Origin: an uncultured Sphingomonas sp.
GTDB taxonomy: Bacteria > Pseudomonadota > Alphaproteobacteria > Sphingomonadales > Sphingomonadaceae
Reading direction: 5' to 3'
Length of the DNA: 64,000 nt
NCBI RefSeq assembly: GCF_937871615.1
Contig: NZ_CALMPA010000051.1
Location: forward strand, 1 to 64,000
Shown here piece after piece: positions 32,045 through 41,262 of this stretch (position 1 is its first letter; every line of letters starts with the position of its first letter). The translations under genes were made by a program, and so were the position numbers. Below the pieces are notes generated by a model. That model made no database searches. It was given only the letters and a program-made list of their open reading frames with translations, and had not been told where the DNA came from.

Positions 32045-33273
32045 GCGCATTGCCCCGCGCCCTGCGCCAGACGTTGACGATCGCGCGCCGCGATTTCGTC
32101 GCGACCGTCTTCACGCCGATCTTCCTGCTGTTCCTGTTCGCGCCCGTCATCATGGGGTCGTTCGGCGCGATCGGCGGGCTGGGTGCGCAGAACGTGTCGG
32201 CAGGCGCCGCCGCCAGAACGCATCTGGTGGCGATCGCCGCGCCATCGGATGCGGCATTGCTGCGTGAGGCGGATGCCGCGCTGCGCCCGCTGTTTCCGCC
32301 CGACGCGGAACCGCCGACGCTGGAGATTCGCGCGCCCTCGGGCGATCCGGCGATGCAGGCGCGCGCCGCCTTCGCCGCGCCCGATGTGGATATCGCCGCG
32401 GTGATGGCCGGCCCGCTCGATCGACCGAACATCATGCGCACGTCCGATGCGCGGCGCGGGGGAGCGTATCTCGCCGCGCTGGCGGATCGCGCGACCCGCC
32501 TCGCGCGCGATCCCGCGACTCGCTCCATCCCGGCGATCAGCATCGTCGCGCGCGCGGGGCCGAGCGCGCGGAACCGTGACGCATCCGCCTTCATCGCGGT
32601 GTTCGGGATATTCTTCCTCACGCTGTTCCTGTCGGGGCAGGTGGTCGGCACCATGGCGGAGGAGCGCAACAACAAGGTGATCGAGGTGCTGGCCGCCGCG
32701 GTGCCGCTGGAAAGCGTGTTCCTCGGCAAGCTCGTCGGCATGTTCGGCGTGGCGGCGCTGTTCGTCGTCTTCTGGGGCGTGGTGCTGAGCCAGATCAGCA
32801 CCTTCCTGCCGGGCGGCGGGCTGGCGAGCATGGCGCCGGGCGTGGGGATGGGAGCCTTCGCATTCTTGTTCGCGGCCTATTTCGCGATGGCTTATCTGCT
32901 GCTTGGCGCGGTCTTCCTCAGCGTCGGCGCGCAGGCGTCGACCATGCGCGAGATCCAGATGCTGTCGCTGCCGATCACCATCATCCAGATCGGGATGTTT
33001 GCTCTGGCTTCCGCGGCGGTTTCGCATCCCGGATCATGGCTGGCGCGGGCGGCGGAGATATTCCCGCTATCGTCGCCGTTCGCCATGATCGGGCACGCCG
33101 TGAACGCGCCTGAACTGTGGCCGCATCTCCTGGCGCTCGCGTGGCAGGCGCTGTGGGTGGCGATCTTCATCGCGATCGGTGCGCGGCTGTTCCGGCGCGG
33201 CGTGCTCCAGTCCGGCAGCCCGGTGGGCGCATGGCGCAGATTGTTCAATCGCGCCGATCGCGCAGGCTATTGA
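32041..33273 (+). CDS. ABC transporter permease (NatB-like, ABC2 family)
   Basis: A 410-residue membrane subunit. There is one transmembrane helix near residues 20-45, a large extracytoplasmic region to about 175, then about five further helices from 180 to 395. The motif SGQVVGTMAEERNNKVIEVL after the second helix is the conserved coupling region of the NatB/ABC2-type family. It forms a half-transporter pair with the overlapping ATPase gene. Function could be sodium, lipid or drug export. It ends 50 bases before the P450 gene. Confidence 0.88.
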   Translation: MSALPRALRQTLTIARRDFVATVFTPIFLLFLFAPVIMGSFGAIGGLGAQNVSAGAAARTHLVAIAAPSDAALLREADAALRPLFPPDAEPPTLEIRAPSGDPAMQARAAFAAPDVDIAAVMAGPLDRPNIMRTSDARRGGAYLAALADRATRLARDPATRSIPAISIVARAGPSARNRDASAFIAVFGIFFLTLFLSGQVVGTMAEERNNKVIEVLAAAVPLESVFLGKLVGMFGVAALFVVFWGVVLSQISTFLPGGGLASMAPGVGMGAFAFLFAAYFAMAYLLLGAVFLSVGAQASTMREIQMLSLPITIIQIGMFALASAAVSHPGSWLARAAEIFPLSSPFAMIGHAVNAPELWPHLLALAWQALWVAIFIAIGARLFRRGVLQSGSPVGAWRRLFNRADRAGY

Positions 33274-33323
33274 CATTCATGTCAGCTAAGGCTTTCCTTC
33301 GCACAAAGAACTAGGAGAGAAGC

Positions 33324-34565
33324 ATGGCCACGCTGGCGAAGAACGTGAGCGATATCGCGGCGGTCGATCCGCTCGATGTCAGCCGCGCGGAGCTTTATCG
33401 CGACGATACATGGCATAAGCCCTTCGCCGAACTGCGCGCGACCGCGCCGGTCCACAAGGTCGAGCATTCGGAATACGGGCCGTATTGGTCGGTTTCCACC
33501 TACAAGCCGATCGTCGAGGTCGAGTCGCTGCCCGATCTCTATTCGTCGGAGGTCGGCGGGATTACGCTCGCGGACTTCATCGAGAATTCCGATGTGAAGA
33601 TGCCGATGTTCATCGCGCGCGATCGCCCGGTGCACACCGGCCAGCGCCGCACGGTTTCCCCCGCTTTCACGCCATCGGAAATGACACGCATGTCCGGCGA
33701 TATCCGCCGCCGCACCGAGGAGGTGCTGGATAGCCTGCCATGGGGCGAGGGCTTCGACTGGGTGGACAAGGTTTCGATCGAACTGACCACGCAGATGCTG
33801 GCGATCCTGTTCGATTTTCCCTGGGAGGATCGCCGCAAGCTGACCTTCTGGTCCGATTGGGCGGGCGATATCGAGATCGTCAAGAACGAGGAACTGCGCC
33901 AGCAGCGGCTGCAATATATGTATGAATGCGGCGCCTATTTCCAGAATCTGTGGAACGCGAAGGTCGGCAAGCCGCAGACGCCGGATCTCATCAGCATGAT
34001 GATCCATTCGGACGCGATGAGCCACATGGATCATTTCGAATTTATCGGAAATCTGATCCTGCTGATCGTCGGCGGCAACGATACGACGCGCAACACCATG
34101 TCCGGCCTTGCCTTTGGCCTGAACAAATTCCCGGACGAGCGCGCCAAGCTGGAGGCCGATCCGTCACTCATCCCCAACGCGGTGAGCGAGGTGATCCGCT
34201 GGCAGACACCGCTCGCGCACATGCGCCGCACCGCGACCGCCGATACCGAACTGATGGGGCAGCAGATCAAGGCCGGCGACAAGCTCGCGCTCTGGTATAT
34301 CTCCGCCAACCGCGATCAGACGGTGTTCGGCGACGATGCGGACAAGCTGGTGGTCGATCGCGCCAACGCGCGGCGGCATCTGGCGTTCGGCCACGGCATC
34401 CACCGCTGCGTCGGCGCGCGACTGGCCGAATTGCAGGTCGGCATCCTGCTGGAGGAAATGGCGAAGCGCCGGATGCGCGTGAATGTGACCGGCGCGGTGG
34501 AACGCGTCCCGGCATGTTTCGTCCATGGTTATCGCAAGATTCCGGTGGAATTGAGCCGATATTGA
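33324..34565 (+). CDS. Cytochrome P450, CYP153-like
   Basis: A 413-residue soluble class I P450. I-helix oxygen-activation motif GGNDTTRN (250-257), ExxR in EVIRWQTPLAHMRRT (E289 and R292), and heme loop FGHGIHRCVGARLAE with the heme-ligand Cys at 362. The stretch EVIRWQTPLAHMRRTA and the I-helix strongly recall CYP153 alkane and terminal-carbon hydroxylases, which need a ferredoxin and a reductase. Neither is encoded in this window. AGGAGAG precedes the ATG, and the NatAB genes lie 50 bases upstream, so co-transcription is possible. Natural substrate: medium-chain alkanes, terpenes or fatty acids are candidates. Confidence 0.9.
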   Translation: MATLAKNVSDIAAVDPLDVSRAELYRDDTWHKPFAELRATAPVHKVEHSEYGPYWSVSTYKPIVEVESLPDLYSSEVGGITLADFIENSDVKMPMFIARDRPVHTGQRRTVSPAFTPSEMTRMSGDIRRRTEEVLDSLPWGEGFDWVDKVSIELTTQMLAILFDFPWEDRRKLTFWSDWAGDIEIVKNEELRQQRLQYMYECGAYFQNLWNAKVGKPQTPDLISMMIHSDAMSHMDHFEFIGNLILLIVGGNDTTRNTMSGLAFGLNKFPDERAKLEADPSLIPNAVSEVIRWQTPLAHMRRTATADTELMGQQIKAGDKLALWYISANRDQTVFGDDADKLVVDRANARRHLAFGHGIHRCVGARLAELQVGILLEEMAKRRMRVNVTGAVERVPACFVHGYRKIPVELSRY

Positions 34566-34623
34566 CGCCCTTTGCCAACCCGCCCGACAGCCGGTATTCG
34601 CCGGCTGTCAGCGGGGAACAGGC

Positions 34624-35733
34624 ATGACAGGGATTGAGGCGGGAGCGGATATTGCCACCGGGGCGTTGTTAGCCCGTGCCGTGGAGCCGGTGGGGGCGGT
34701 CGATTCCGCCACGGGCGGCCATGGCGCGGGGGAATGCCTCAATTGCGGAACGGGGCTGATCGGCGCACATTGCCACGGGTGCGGGCAGGCGGGGCATGTC
34801 CATCGCACCATAAGCGCGATCGGCCACGAAATCGCGCACGGCGTGTTCCATTTCGATGGCAAGATCTGGCGCACGCTGCCGTTGCTGGTGCTCCATCCGG
34901 GTGAATTGACGCGGCGCTATATCGCGGGAGAGCGCGCGCGCTTTGTCTCGCCGCTGGCGGTTTTCCTGTTCTCCGTCTTTCTGATGTTCGCGGTGGTAGC
35001 CAATCTGTCGGGCTGGCATCTTAGCAATCCGGATTTTCTGAAACCCGGCGTGAACGGCGGGATGGCGCAGGCGCGGCTCAAGCTCGATGAGGAGCGCCTA
35101 CGCGCGGTTGCCGCCGCGAACGGCGCGCGGGCGAAACTGGCGAAGGAACAGCGCAAATCCGATCCGGACAATGAGCGTGTTGCCAGATTCCAGCAGCGGA
35201 TCGCGAAAGCGGATGAGGCGGTGCGCGCGATCACTACCGCCGAACGCGCGCTGCCGCTGCCGACGACGTTCGACGTGGAGGGCGCCCCCCGATCATCGGA
35301 CAGCAACTGGCTGGAAGCGAAATTCCGCCACATGCGGGAAAATCCCGAGCTAGTGCTCTACAAGCTGAAGAACACGGCCTACAAATATAGTTGGGCGCTG
35401 ATCCCGATCTCGCTGCCGTTCCTGTGGCTGCTGTTTCCGTTCAGCCGCCGCTACGGCATGTACGATCACGCCGTCTTCACCACCTATTCGCTGACTTTCA
35501 TGACCTTGCTTACGATCGCGCTGGCATTGCTGGGCGCGATTGGCGTGCCGGGATGGCAGCTATGGGCGGCGGCGGCGATCATATCACCGATCCACATCTA
35601 CAAGCAGCTCAAGGGCACCTATCGGCTGAGCCGGACGAGCGGACTGATCCGGACCATGCTGCTATGCGCGATGATCCTGTGCGCGATCGTGCCGATCTTC
35701 GCGGTGCTGCTGATCGTCCTGGGGCTGGCGTAA
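34624..35733 (+). CDS. DUF3667 family membrane protein
   Basis: A 369-residue protein with an N-terminal zinc-ribbon-like motif (CLNCGTGLIGAHCHGCGQ, about 38-55), then the family segment FHFDGKIWRTLPLLVLHPGEL, one helix (about 100-122), a charged coiled-coil-like cytoplasmic or periplasmic region (about 135-230), and three or four helices in the C-terminal third. DUF3667 proteins are common in sphingomonads and have no established role. It follows the P450 gene by 58 bases and is convergent with ftsH. Confidence 0.78.
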   Translation: MTGIEAGADIATGALLARAVEPVGAVDSATGGHGAGECLNCGTGLIGAHCHGCGQAGHVHRTISAIGHEIAHGVFHFDGKIWRTLPLLVLHPGELTRRYIAGERARFVSPLAVFLFSVFLMFAVVANLSGWHLSNPDFLKPGVNGGMAQARLKLDEERLRAVAAANGARAKLAKEQRKSDPDNERVARFQQRIAKADEAVRAITTAERALPLPTTFDVEGAPRSSDSNWLEAKFRHMRENPELVLYKLKNTAYKYSWALIPISLPFLWLLFPFSRRYGMYDHAVFTTYSLTFMTLLTIALALLGAIGVPGWQLWAAAAIISPIHIYKQLKGTYRLSRTSGLIRTMLLCAMILCAIVPIFAVLLIVLGLA

Positions 35734-35740
35734 CGCGCAA

Positions 35741-35771
35741 AAAGAAACCCCGGCGGCGATGGCCGGGGTTT
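35741..35771. terminator. Shared terminator between DUF3667 gene and ftsH
   Basis: A perfect 10-base stem, AAACCCCGGC at 35745-35754 and its complement at 35762-35771, with a 7-base loop. Read leftward it ends in a T-rich run (TTTCTTTTTGC), so it is best as the ftsH-side terminator. On the plus strand it may also end the DUF3667 transcript, with a weaker U tract. Confidence 0.8.
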
Positions 35772-35803
35772 CCCTTGAAAACCGAGCGCTAATCCCGCCC
35801 GCG

Positions 35804-37774
35804 TCACGCCCCGGCGGGCGAGGGCGTTCCGAACGGCCCGGAAGGCCGCCGCGTCTTGGGGATAGAGGTGCCGGCGGCGCGCACCGGCGGCGCCTTCGGG
35901 CCGTTATCCATGCGACCGATCTCCTCGCCGGCGATCAGCTTCTTGATCTCGTCGCCGGTAAGCGTTTCATATTCGAGCAGTGCCCCGGCCAGCGTGTGAA
36001 GCTGGTCGATATGCTCGCTCAGCACGTGCTTGGCGCGCGCCAGCCCGCCTTCGACGATCATGCGAATCTCGTCGTCGATCAACTGCTGCGTCTGGTTCGA
36101 CATGCGCACCGGCTGCGATGACGAATAGCCGAGGAAACTTTCGCCCTCCGGCTGCGAATATTCGACCGGGCCGACCTTGTCGGACATGCCCCATTTGGTG
36201 ACCATGTCGCGCGCGAGGCCGGTGGCATATTGGATATCGCCCGATGCGCCGGACGATACCTTGTCATAGCCGAAGATCACTTCCTCGGCGACACGCCCGC
36301 CCATCGAAACGGCGAGGTTGGCGTACATCTTGTCGCGGTGATAGCTGTACGAATCGCGTTCCGGCAGGCGCATCACCATGCCAAGCGCGCGACCGCGCGG
36401 GATGATCGTCGCCTTGTGGATCGGGTCCGATGCCGGCTCGTGCAGCGCGACGATCGCGTGGCCTGCCTCATGATAGGCGGTCATACGCTTCTCGTCCTCG
36501 GTCATCACCATGGAGCGCCGCTCGGCGCCCATCATCACCTTGTCCTTCGCCTCCTCGAACTCGGCCATGGCGACGAGCCGCTTGCTCTTGCGCGCCGCCA
36601 TCAGCGCCGCCTCGTTGACGAGATTGGCGAGATCGGCGCCCGAGAAGCCCGGCGTGCCGCGCGCGATGACGCGGGCGTCGACGTCGGGGGCGAGGGGGAC
36701 CTTCTTCATGTGGACTTCGAGGATCTTGATACGGCCCTCGATATCCGGGCGCGGCACGACGACCTGGCGATCGAAACGACCGGGCCGGAGCAGCGCCGGA
36801 TCGAGCACATCGGGCCGGTTGGTGGCGGCGATGATGATGATTCCTTCGTTCGCCTCGAACCCGTCCATCTCGACAAGTAGCTGATTCAGCGTCTGTTCGC
36901 GTTCATCATTGCCGTTGCCGAGCCCGGCGCCGCGATGGCGGCCCACCGCGTCGATTTCGTCGATGAAGACGATGCAAGGCGCGGATTTCTTGGCCTGTTC
37001 GAACATGTCGCGGACACGGCTGGCGCCCACGCCGACGAACATTTCCACGAAATCGGAACCACTGATCGTAAAGAACGGCACACCCGCTTCACCCGCGATC
37101 GCGCGGGCGAGCAGCGTCTTGCCGGTGCCGGGCGAGCCGACCAGCAGCGCGCCCTTGGGGATCTTGCCGCCAAGCCGGGCGAATTTCGTCGGATCCTTCA
37201 GGAATTCGACGATCTCCTCCAGCTCCTCACGGGCCTCGTCGATGCCGGCGACATCATCGAAGGTGACCTTGCCTTCCTTTTGCGTCAGCATCCGCGCGCG
37301 GCTCTTGCCGAAGCCCATCGCGCCGCCGGCACCGCCGCCCTTCTGCATCTGGCGCATCACGAGGAACGCGATGCCGAGGAACAGCATGAACGGCAGCGCC
37401 TGCACCAGCACATATTGCCAGATCGACGGCCCATCCTCCGGCTTGCCCGAAATCGCGATATTCGCCTTGCGCAGACGATCGGTGAGCTGCGGATCGCTGA
37501 CCGGATAGGCGCGGAATTTCTCGCCGGACTTGAACGTGCCGGTGATGAGATCGCGGCTGACGTTCACATCCTTCACGGTGCCCTGATCGACCTTGTCGAG
37601 GAAGGTCGAATAGGCGATCGTATTGCCCTGTGCCGCCGGCGTCTTGCTGTCGAACATCGTGACGACGAGCGCCAGCGCGAGCAGGATGCCGACCCAGATC
37701 AGCAGGCTCTTCATCCATGGATTCGGGCCACCGCCGTTATTGTCGGGGCCGGGCTGCTTGTCCTTGTCGATCAT
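35804..37774 (-). CDS. ftsH: ATP-dependent zinc metalloprotease FtsH
   Basis: A 656-residue hexameric membrane AAA+ protease for membrane protein quality control and regulatory substrates. Two transmembrane helices (about 23-41 and 118-140) flank the periplasmic domain. Walker A GSPGTGKT at 213-220, Walker [10 protein letters not shown] at 267-275, second region of homology [20 protein letters not shown], and zinc site HEAGH at 435-439. The C-terminus is Pro/Arg-rich and variable. tilS lies just upstream on the same strand, the common tilS-ftsH order. Confidence 0.97.
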   Translation of the reverse strand: MIDKDKQPGPDNNGGGPNPWMKSLLIWVGILLALALVVTMFDSKTPAAQGNTIAYSTFLDKVDQGTVKDVNVSRDLITGTFKSGEKFRAYPVSDPQLTDRLRKANIAISGKPEDGPSIWQYVLVQALPFMLFLGIAFLVMRQMQKGGGAGGAMGFGKSRARMLTQKEGKVTFDDVAGIDEAREELEEIVEFLKDPTKFARLGGKIPKGALLVGSPGTGKTLLARAIAGEAGVPFFTISGSDFVEMFVGVGASRVRDMFEQAKKSAPCIVFIDEIDAVGRHRGAGLGNGNDEREQTLNQLLVEMDGFEANEGIIIIAATNRPDVLDPALLRPGRFDRQVVVPRPDIEGRIKILEVHMKKVPLAPDVDARVIARGTPGFSGADLANLVNEAALMAARKSKRLVAMAEFEEAKDKVMMGAERRSMVMTEDEKRMTAYHEAGHAIVALHEPASDPIHKATIIPRGRALGMVMRLPERDSYSYHRDKMYANLAVSMGGRVAEEVIFGYDKVSSGASGDIQYATGLARDMVTKWGMSDKVGPVEYSQPEGESFLGYSSSQPVRMSNQTQQLIDDEIRMIVEGGLARAKHVLSEHIDQLHTLAGALLEYETLTGDEIKKLIAGEEIGRMDNGPKAPPVRAAGTSIPKTRRPSGPFGTPSPAGA

Positions 37775-37837
37775 GCACTACCTTTCGCAACCTCCAATGT
37801 AGGCGACGGGAGGTTAATGGCAATGGAACAACGCCCA

Positions 37838-38809
37838 TCAGAGTGATCGACGCGGTGGCGCTTTTTCGATCGCCCATGAATCGCCGCGCGGCGCGATCAT
37901 CACGCCGCCTTGCGTGGCGCGCGCGCCAGCCTCCAGCGAATCGAGCAGCGGCTCGATATTGGTCGCCTCGCTCCACGCAGGCGCGGTGAGCGCATGGCGC
38001 GCGCGCGCCGCGCTGATCGCGCGGCGGGCGAGCCGGCGGCGCAACTCGCGCGGCAGCCCCGCGACATCGGCGAGGATCGCGCCATCGCCGCTTGCGCGCT
38101 CCGCCCACAGGCGATCCGCGACATAAGCGAGCGCAGCCTCGGCCTCGGCCAGCGCGGCGGCGGATTGCGCCAGCGCGAGCGGATCGAGCGACGGCGCATC
38201 GGCGAGCAGCGCGCGGATACGCGTCCGGTCGTGGCGCGGATCGGCGTTGCTCGGGTCATCGACGAACGGGGCCTGGGCATGGATCGCGATCTCGCGCAAT
38301 TCGCGCCGCCGCCAGCCGAGCAGCGGGCGCAGCGCGGGAAAGCCCGCGATCGTCGCGCGCGCGCGGATGCCCGAAAGCCCGGCCACGCCGGAGCCGCGCG
38401 CGGCGCGCATCAGGAAGGTTTCCGCCTGATCGTCGGCATGATGCGCGGTGAGGATCGCCGCCGCGCCCTGTTCGCGCGCCCAGCCGGCGAGCAGCGCATA
38501 GCGCGCCTCGCGCGCGCGCGCCTGGATGCTGGCGCCCGCGATCGGCGCATCGGGCGCGAGGATCGCGTGGCGCACGCCGAGCGCCGCGCAATGCGCCGCG
38601 ACCATCGCGGCTTCGTCGGCGCTGGCGGGGCGGAGGCGATGATCGACGGTGGCCGCCACGATCCGCGCGGGAGCGGCGGTGTGGACGAGGGCGAGCAGCG
38701 CCATGCTGTCCGCCCCGCCCGATACCGCGATCACCAGCCGATCGTCATCGGCGGCGAGGCGCGCGAGGCTGGCGCGAAAACGATCAATGGTGGCGGCGGG
38801 CGGGGGCAT
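37838..38809 (-). CDS. tilS: tRNA(Ile)-lysidine synthase
   Basis: A 323-residue ATP-dependent enzyme that adds lysine to C34 of tRNA-Ile(CAU). The PP-loop ATP motif is VSGGADSMALLALV, followed by VDHRLRP, ILTAHHADDQAETFLMRAARGSG (conserved HxxDDQ region), and FVDDPSNADPRHDRTRIR. It is shorter than E. coli TilS and lacks most of the C-terminal domain, as in many alphaproteobacteria. It is upstream of ftsH. Confidence 0.93.
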   Translation of the reverse strand: MPPPAATIDRFRASLARLAADDDRLVIAVSGGADSMALLALVHTAAPARIVAATVDHRLRPASADEAAMVAAHCAALGVRHAILAPDAPIAGASIQARAREARYALLAGWAREQGAAAILTAHHADDQAETFLMRAARGSGVAGLSGIRARATIAGFPALRPLLGWRRRELREIAIHAQAPFVDDPSNADPRHDRTRIRALLADAPSLDPLALAQSAAALAEAEAALAYVADRLWAERASGDGAILADVAGLPRELRRRLARRAISAARARHALTAPAWSEATNIEPLLDSLEAGARATQGGVMIAPRGDSWAIEKAPPRRSL

Positions 38810-38878
38810 GTCGGTCAGCCAGCTATCAGAGCGCGGCGCCCTGGGCCATGCGGCAATGGACGCGCGACCAGCCCGGCT

Positions 38879-39301
38879 TCACTCCCGCAGTATGGGCTCG
38901 CCGGTCCGGGGATTGGTCAGCGTGACATTTTCGAGCGCCAGGATGCGCCATTCGTCGCCCGCGCGGGTGAGGACGGCCATGATGAGCGTGTCTATCTCGT
39001 GCGGGCCGGCCGGGTGCGCGGTGCCGGTGGTGAGGCGCGTCCAGAAATGCGTCACCGCGGCATCCTCGCCGACCGGAACCACGTCGATCAGCTCATTCTT
39101 CAATGTCGAATCGCGATAGATGGTTTCGTGGATCGAGCGGTGAAGGGCGACGATTTCGTCGACGCCGCGCACATAATGCCCAAATCGGTTCACGAATGTC
39201 GCGTCGGCGTGAAACAGATCACCGAAGGCAAGCATGTCATGCGCGTTCCAGGCGGCCTGAAACGCGGGCGAGGCATCTTCGGGCCGGGTAATTCGCGGCA
39301 T
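38879..39301 (-). CDS. SgcJ/SnoaL-like (NTF2-fold) small protein
   Basis: A 140-residue protein of the SgcJ/EcaC or DUF4440 family: a cone-shaped NTF2-like fold used by various isomerases and hydrolases or with no known activity. Seen: AFQAAWNAHDMLAFGDLFHA near the N-terminus, FVNRFGHYVRGVDEIVALH, and WRILALENVTLTNP at the end. Start chosen at ATG 39301 with AGGGG upstream. The frame is open farther to 39367, but that part is the degraded ruvB 3' copy. It stands right behind that remnant, as if it once followed ruvB directly. Confidence 0.75.
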   Translation of the reverse strand: MPRITRPEDASPAFQAAWNAHDMLAFGDLFHADATFVNRFGHYVRGVDEIVALHRSIHETIYRDSTLKNELIDVVPVGEDAAVTHFWTRLTTGTAHPAGPHEIDTLIMAVLTRAGDEWRILALENVTLTNPRTGEPILRE

Positions 39302-39329
39302 GATCCACCCCTGTTCGCCGAACGCCGGC

Positions 39330-39391
39330 TCAATCGAACAACCCGTCCCGCCGCCTGCGTTGAGCATCCGCCCCCGCGCGGCGCGCGCGAC
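39330..39391 (-). pseudogene. Degraded second copy of the ruvB 3' end
   Basis: Two blocks match the 3' end of ruvB in the same orientation. Block 39330-39350 matches 40178-40198 at 19 of 21 bases, including the stop. Block 39351-39391 matches 40236-40276 at 38 of 41 bases. The remnant lacks the 37 bases between them, so its frame is broken: it still reads MLNAGG in one frame and GLFD-stop in another. Together with the true ruvB end it flanks the PEP-CTERM gene. Interpreted as a duplication scar. Confidence 0.85.
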
Positions 39392-39398
39392 ATTACGA

Positions 39399-39427
39399 TA
39401 AAGCCGCCGACCTTGCGACCGGCGGCT
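39399..39427 (-). terminator. Probable terminator of the PEP-CTERM gene
   Basis: An 8-base perfect stem, AGCCGCCG at 39402-39409 and its complement at 39420-39427, with a 10-base loop. Read leftward it is followed by a short run of T then ATCG. It lies 25 bases past the stop of the PEP-CTERM gene and next to the ruvB remnant. Confidence 0.55.
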
Positions 39428-39451
39428 CTATGCCATCCATTGGATCGGACG

Positions 39452-40045
39452 TTACATCGCTTCGCCGCTGGCGATGCGCTTCACCTTCGCGTCGAACCGA
39501 GCGTCCGAGCGGCGCTTTGCGCTGCGCAACATGCCGCCCACCGCGCCGAAGCCGAGGATCATCAAGGCCCAGCTCGCCGGCTCCGGCACGCCGCCGGCCT
39601 TGATCGACAGGGTGTCGAAATCGAAGCTGTGGATTCCGTTGCGGTAATCACTTCCCGAACCCGGCGCCGGGTTGAAGAAGAATCCGAACGACCCGTTGCC
39701 GTTGAGCGCGCTGAGTGAACTGTGATAGCCGCAGCCGGCGAAGCCGCAGCTATTGAGATCGGCCACGAAAACATTCGTCGCGGTATCATAGGCGAAATGG
39801 ACATAGTTGGTGAGCCCGGCAATGTCCGCCAGCGTATAGGTATTCCCGGTGTTCGCGATGGAAACCGAAAATGCGGTCAGGTCGCCATAGCCGAGCACCC
39901 CGGTAGCGCCGTTGGCATAGCTGAAACTGCCGGTGGCGACATCCGTGCCGCCCGAGGAATAAGTGAAGACCTTGGTGGCTGCGTCAGCCGATGTCGCGAA
40001 TGTAGCCAGCGCCGCGAGCGCGATGGCCCCCTTCAAATAGCTCAT
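39452..40045 (-). CDS. PEPxxWA-CTERM sorting domain protein
   Basis: A 197-residue exported surface or extracellular protein. Signal peptide 1-22 (LAALATFATSADA), a low-complexity beta-rich middle (Gly, Ser, Asn, Tyr) with a possible disulfide pair (C100 and C105, NSCGFAGCGYH), then the sorting signal VPEPASWALMILGFG (153-167), a hydrophobic helix and the basic cluster RSAKRR (174-179). Such proteins are processed by an exosortase-like system. Unusually, 18 more residues follow the basic cluster, whereas most PEP-CTERM proteins end there. The gene and its flanks are lower in GC than the surroundings and lie between two copies of the ruvB 3' end. Confidence 0.9.
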   Translation of the reverse strand: MSYLKGAIALAALATFATSADAATKVFTYSSGGTDVATGSFSYANGATGVLGYGDLTAFSVSIANTGNTYTLADIAGLTNYVHFAYDTATNVFVADLNSCGFAGCGYHSSLSALNGNGSFGFFFNPAPGSGSDYRNGIHSFDFDTLSIKAGGVPEPASWALMILGFGAVGGMLRSAKRRSDARFDAKVKRIASGEAM

Positions 40046-40177
40046 ATCAAACTCCCCGTTTGACCAAATCGCAAATTCGACCCTTAGCGGCTAGGTTAGC
40101 GAAAGATTAATCTGCGATCGACGGGAAAGTTTTCCCGATGCGGGACATGTATGCGTTTTGGCCTGATCGGGCGGCGT

Positions 40178-41200
40178 TCAATCGAACAAGCCGTCCTGCG
40201 CGCCCGCCGGCGGATTCAGCCCCAGATGCTTCCAGCCGCCGGCGTTGAGCATCCGCCCTCGCGCGGTGCGCGCGACGAGGCCGAGCTGGATCAGATAGGG
40301 TTCGATCACTTCCTCGATCGTGTCGCGCGGCTCCGACAGACCGGCGGCGAGCGTTTCCACCCCCACCGGGCCGCCGCGATAAATGTCCGCGATCATCGTG
40401 AGATAGCGGCGATCCATCGCATCGAGCCCGAGGTTGTCCACCTCCAGCCGGTTGAGCGCGCGATCGGCGGCGGCGGCGTCCACCTCGATCGTTCCCGCGA
40501 CATTGGCGAAATCGCGCACCCGGCGCAGCAGCCGCCCGGCGATCCGCGGGGTGCCGCGCGCGCGCCGCGCGATCTCCGCCGCGCCATCGCGGGCGATATG
40601 CAGATCGAGCAGCCGCGCCGCGCGCGAGACGACATGTTCCAGCTCATCCACGGTGTAGAATTGCAGGCGGACCGGGATGCCGAAACGATCGCGCAGCGGC
40701 GTGGTGAGCAGCCCCTGCCGCGTCGTCGCGCCGACCAGCGTGAAGCGCGGCAGATCAATCCTGACCGAGCGCGCCGAGGGGCCTTCGCCGATCATCAGAT
40801 CGAGCGCGCGATCCTCCATCGCGGGATAGAGCACCTCCTCCACGGCGGGCTGGAGGCGGTGGATCTCGTCGATGAACAGCACATCGCCGTCCTCGAGATT
40901 GGTGAGCAGCGCGGCGAGATCGCCCGATTTGGCGATCACCGGGCCGGATGTCGCGCGAAAGCCCACCCCCATCTCGCGCGCGACGATCTGCGCCAGAGTC
41001 GTCTTGCCCAGGCCGGGGGGGCCGAACAGCAATACATGATCGAGCGCGTCGCCACGCCCCTTCGCCGCCTGAATGAACACGCGCAGATTCTCGCGCGCCG
41101 CCTTCTGCCCGACGAACTCGTCCAGCGTCTTGGGGCGCAGTGCTGCGTCCATATCCTCCGGCCGGCGGGCGGAGGTGAGCAGGCGATCGGCATCGGTCAT
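40178..41200 (-). CDS. ruvB: Holliday junction branch-migration ATPase RuvB
   Basis: A 340-residue AAA+ motor that drives branch migration with RuvA. Walker [15 protein letters not shown] (58-71), Walker [11 protein letters not shown], sensor segment [19 protein letters not shown], and the winged-helix DNA-binding domain ending [15 protein letters not shown]. Complete. A degraded copy of its last ~100 bases lies about 0.8 kb downstream. ruvA is 62 bases upstream, consistent with one operon. Confidence 0.97.
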   Translation of the reverse strand: MTDADRLLTSARRPEDMDAALRPKTLDEFVGQKAARENLRVFIQAAKGRGDALDHVLLFGPPGLGKTTLAQIVAREMGVGFRATSGPVIAKSGDLAALLTNLEDGDVLFIDEIHRLQPAVEEVLYPAMEDRALDLMIGEGPSARSVRIDLPRFTLVGATTRQGLLTTPLRDRFGIPVRLQFYTVDELEHVVSRAARLLDLHIARDGAAEIARRARGTPRIAGRLLRRVRDFANVAGTIEVDAAAADRALNRLEVDNLGLDAMDRRYLTMIADIYRGGPVGVETLAAGLSEPRDTIEEVIEPYLIQLGLVARTARGRMLNAGGWKHLGLNPPAGAQDGLFD

Positions 41201-41262
41201 CGCGGGGACATAGCCAGAACGCGCGCGGCGGGGGAAGCGAAATCGGGCGACGTGTTAGCGCG

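Noticed and set aside
39301-39367. Longer start for the SgcJ-like gene at 39367
   Set aside because: The added residues (MLNAGGG onward) are the degraded ruvB 3' copy, and a good ribosome-binding site lies before the ATG at 39301.
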